A DNA stretch of 64,000 nt. Origin: Candidatus Rhodoferax randersensis. Lineage in GTDB: Bacteria; Pseudomonadota; Gammaproteobacteria; Burkholderiales; Burkholderiaceae_C. Of the stretch, positions 62,104-64,000 are shown piece by piece (the first letter of the stretch is position 1; every line of letters begins with the position of its first letter). The notes beneath the pieces were generated by a model. That model saw only the letters and a list, made by a program, of their open reading frames with translations, searched no databases and had not been told where the DNA came from. A program made the translations under genes and the position numbers. The DNA lies in contig JADKEH010000015.1 in assembly GCA_016718155.1 (NCBI GenBank), positions 1-64,000 of the forward strand. Reading direction: 5' to 3'.

Positions 62104-62895
62104 TCATGGCGCGCGCAGCGCCGCCAGCGCCTGTGCATGCAGCTCGGGCGTGGCCGCCGCGACCACGCGCCCGTCTGAGCCGACGCCGAGCGGCTGACCG
62201 TTCCAGTCGCTCATGACGCCTCCGGCCGATTGAATCAGGCTGACCATGGCCAGATAGTCGTAGGGCTGCAAGCCCGCTTCGACCACCAGGTCAATGTGGC
62301 CACCGGCCAACTGGGCATAGCTGTAGCAGTCACCGCCGAAGCGGCGCAGCGCACAGCGCCGGCTCAAGACGTCAAACGCAGCCCACTCGACAGGCTTGAA
62401 GGCATCAGGAGAGGTGGTGTAGATGCGCGCCTGGGCCAGGCTCTGGCAGGTGCTGACCCGCACCGGCTGACCGTTGCATAGCGTGACCTGCCCCTGCACG
62501 GCCAGCCAGCGCTCGCCCAACACCGGCATGTCCACCAGGCCCAGCATCGGTTGGCCTCGGTGCAGCAGCGCGATCAAGGTGCCCCACAAGGGTGAACCGG
62601 TGATGAAACTCTTGGTGCCGTCGATCGGGTCGAGCACCCACAACCATTCTGCGTCCATGCGCTCACGGCCATGTTCTTCGCCCAGAATGCCGTGGCTCGG
62701 CACCTGCGCGCCCAGCAGGCTGCGCATGCTGGCCTCGGCGGAACGGTCGGCCACCGTGACCGGGCTGTCGTCAAGCTTGGCTATGACCTCCAGCGCGGTG
62801 CGAAACAGCGGCAGCGTGTTCTGGCGCGCGGCATCGGCCAGGTCATGGGCAATCTGCACCAGGCTTTCGAGCTCGCGGGGTTTGGTTGGGGTCAT
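62104..62895 (-). CDS. Inositol-monophosphatase-family phosphatase (HisN-like)
   Basis: 263 aa from the ATG at 62895. Metal-binding motifs: GILGEEHG (first Glu), WVLDPIDGTKSFITG (DPIDGT) and AGLQPYDYLAMVSLIQSAGG (usual W/EPxDxxA region, here Q-P-Y-D). This branch includes histidinol-phosphatase HisN and other sugar- or nucleotide-phosphatases. It is divergent from a 2-aminoethylphosphonate-type receptor; a role in phosphorylated-intermediate metabolism there is possible, but HisN is the default reading. Confidence 0.85.
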   Translation of the reverse strand: MTPTKPRELESLVQIAHDLADAARQNTLPLFRTALEVIAKLDDSPVTVADRSAEASMRSLLGAQVPSHGILGEEHGRERMDAEWLWVLDPIDGTKSFITGSPLWGTLIALLHRGQPMLGLVDMPVLGERWLAVQGQVTLCNGQPVRVSTCQSLAQARIYTTSPDAFKPVEWAAFDVLSRRCALRRFGGDCYSYAQLAGGHIDLVVEAGLQPYDYLAMVSLIQSAGGVMSDWNGQPLGVGSDGRVVAAATPELHAQALAALRAP

Positions 62896-62958
62896 CGTTC
62901 TGTCACACCAGGCGGCCCGGTTGTTTGGTTGGCAACGTTTGCTTTTGAGCATTTTCAT

Positions 62959-62975
62959 GCAAAATCAAATTTTGC
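62959..62975. promoter_or_regulatory. Dyad in the divergent promoter region
   Basis: GCAAAAT-CAA-ATTTTGC, a perfect 7-bp inverted repeat in an A/T-rich island, followed by TGCAAAAATATGCA (62982-62995). Located between the HisN-like gene and the binding-protein gene. Probably an operator for a regulator outside the window. Confidence 0.5.
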
Positions 62976-63061
62976 CACAAATGCAAAAATATGCACAATA
63001 GCGGTGGGACGCCAGCAACACCCACCACCTTCATCGCCGACACCAACTTTTGGAGACACTC

Positions 63062-64000
63062 ATGCGCACCTGTCAGCTCCCTTTTCCCCGCAAACACCTG
63101 CACACCGCCGCCTTGCTCAGCAGCTTGCTGTGGGCGGCCAACGCCAGCGCCGGCACGGTTACCGCCTACACCGCGTTGGAAGAAGACGAAATCAAGGAGT
63201 ACATTGCGGCTGCCAAAAAGGACATGCCCGATGTGGACGTGCAGGTGCTGCGCCTGTCCACCGGCGACCTGGGTGCGCGCATCCTGGCCGAGGCCAGCAA
63301 CCCGCGTCACGACGTGATCTGGGGCTGGGCGTTGACCAACATGATGGACACACGCATTGCCGCCTTGACCGAAGGCTACGCCGCCAAAGGCAGTGAGAAG
63401 CTGGCCAAGGAACACAAGGCCGCCGACAGCAAATGGTTTGCCAGCACCGGCTACATGGCGGCCTTTTGTGTCAACACCGAGGTGCTGAAGGCCAAGAACC
63501 TGCCCATGCCCACCTCCTGGAAAGACCTGACCAACCCGGTCTACAAAGGCGAGATCGTGATGCCCAACCCGGTGTCGTCGGGCACCGGCTACCTGCAGAT
63601 CGCCGCCATCCTGCAATCCAAGGGCAACGACGAAGGCTGGAAGTTCTTGAAGACCATCGACGGCAACGTGGCGCAATACATCAAGTCCGGCTCACGCCCG
63701 TGCAAGGCCGCGCGCGCGGGTGAATTTGCCATCGGCACCTCGCTGGCGTTTGCAGCCATGCAGTCGGTGGAAGAAGGCTTTCCGATCAAGATGGTGATCC
63801 CCAACGACGGCGCAGGCTACGAGCTGGAGGCCTCCGCCCTGATGAGCAGCGCCAAGAACAAGGTGGACGCCAAGCGCTTCCTGGACTGGACCCTGTCACC
63901 CGGCGCCGCCGCCATCTACACCAAATACAAAGAGATCGTCACCATCCCCGGTGCGCCGCAATCCAAGGCTGCCAAAGCTGCTGGCCTACCGGCCGACCTG
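63062..64000 (+). CDS. 2-aminoethylphosphonate-type ABC substrate-binding protein (3' end outside window)
   Basis: 313 codons are in the window, open to the right edge. Signal peptide MRTCQLPFPRKHLHTAALLS...ANASA. The mature part begins GTVTAYTALEEDEIKEYIAA, then VDVQVLRLSTGDLGARILAE, HDVIWGWALTNMMD and MPNPVSSGTGYLQIAAILQS. It belongs to the extracellular-binding family 1/Fbp-like group, closest in style to the putative 2-aminoethylphosphonate receptors (TIGR03261-like). ATPase and permease genes are expected beyond base 64000. Iron(III) or polyamine binding are alternatives. Confidence 0.85.
   Translation, partial: MRTCQLPFPRKHLHTAALLSSLLWAANASAGTVTAYTALEEDEIKEYIAAAKKDMPDVDVQVLRLSTGDLGARILAEASNPRHDVIWGWALTNMMDTRIAALTEGYAAKGSEKLAKEHKAADSKWFASTGYMAAFCVNTEVLKAKNLPMPTSWKDLTNPVYKGEIVMPNPVSSGTGYLQIAAILQSKGNDEGWKFLKTIDGNVAQYIKSGSRPCKAARAGEFAIGTSLAFAAMQSVEEGFPIKMVIPNDGAGYELEASALMSSAKNKVDAKRFLDWTLSPGAAAIYTKYKEIVTIPGAPQSKAAKAAGLPADL

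Noticed and set aside
62925..62943. TTGGCAACGTTTGCT considered as a sigma-54 promoter for the binding-protein gene
   Set aside because: The GG and GC elements are two bases too close for RpoN.

Overview
The window is high-GC DNA from a betaproteobacterium of the order Burkholderiales, most likely Comamonadaceae (Rhodoferax/Acidovorax-like). The evidence is tripartite tricarboxylate (Tct/Bug) transport, an extracellular 3-hydroxybutyrate-oligomer hydrolase, a PEP-CTERM protein, DUF2917 next to a LysR gene, and two intergenic repeat families typical of such genomes. The assignment rests on gene content and style, not on a marker gene. No rRNA, tRNA, CRISPR array, prophage or transposase was seen.

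Layout. 1-1603 holds two genes of a nitrate/sulfonate/NMT1-type ABC importer with a possible sigma-54/NtrC-like promoter. 1794-2742 is a two-gene RHH + PIN toxin-antitoxin module behind a perfect palindrome. 2839-9794 carries an AI-2E-type permease, an Mrr-like membrane nuclease, a Pat-type protein acyltransferase, a Tat-exported metacaspase and a LysR regulator. 9928-16331 is a damaged stretch: a lipoprotein hydrolase and a Lon-like protease each split by several frameshifts, a flavin-dependent oxidoreductase that lost its N-terminus at a repeat, then yciH and two small genes. 16410-25012 is a complete kdp locus on the minus strand (small membrane ORF, kdpF, A, B, C, D, E) with a KdpE-like box upstream. 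25141-30596 has a frameshifted CorA-like channel, a MOSC protein, a frameshifted hydrolase, a DUF3455 remnant, a lectin-like secreted protein and a PEP-CTERM protein.

30762-31883 is ppk2 with an FNR/ANR-type box. 32379-42241 is a liv-type ABC transporter (K, G, F, H, M) with a sigma-54-like promoter, followed on the same strand by 3-hydroxybutyrate-oligomer hydrolase, an alpha/beta hydrolase and a second binding protein. 42411-45204 has a Yip1 protein, an unknown gene and a methyltransferase. 45224-50486 is a bacteriohemerythrin / PAS sigma-54 activator / cyclase-AAA ATPase signalling group. 50617-56644 has small unknown genes, the tctCBA operon with DUF2784, and DUF2332. 56735-61838 encodes a glutamine-synthetase-like ligase, an iron-type alcohol dehydrogenase, a PuuD-like amidotransferase and an aldehyde dehydrogenase; together they suggest catabolism of an amino alcohol through gamma-glutamyl intermediates. 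62104-64000 has a HisN-like phosphatase divergent from a 2-aminoethylphosphonate-type binding protein that runs off the window.

Two sequence-level themes stand out. Imperfect hairpin repeats built on GTCATTGCGAGCG...GCGGCAATCCA occur in at least nine blocks, and two of these blocks abut truncated genes. Many single-base frameshifts, several in short homopolymers, interrupt otherwise well-conserved proteins (hydrolases, Lon-like protease, KdpC, KdpD, CorA-like). These are either consensus errors or decay, and this should be settled before calling the genes dead.
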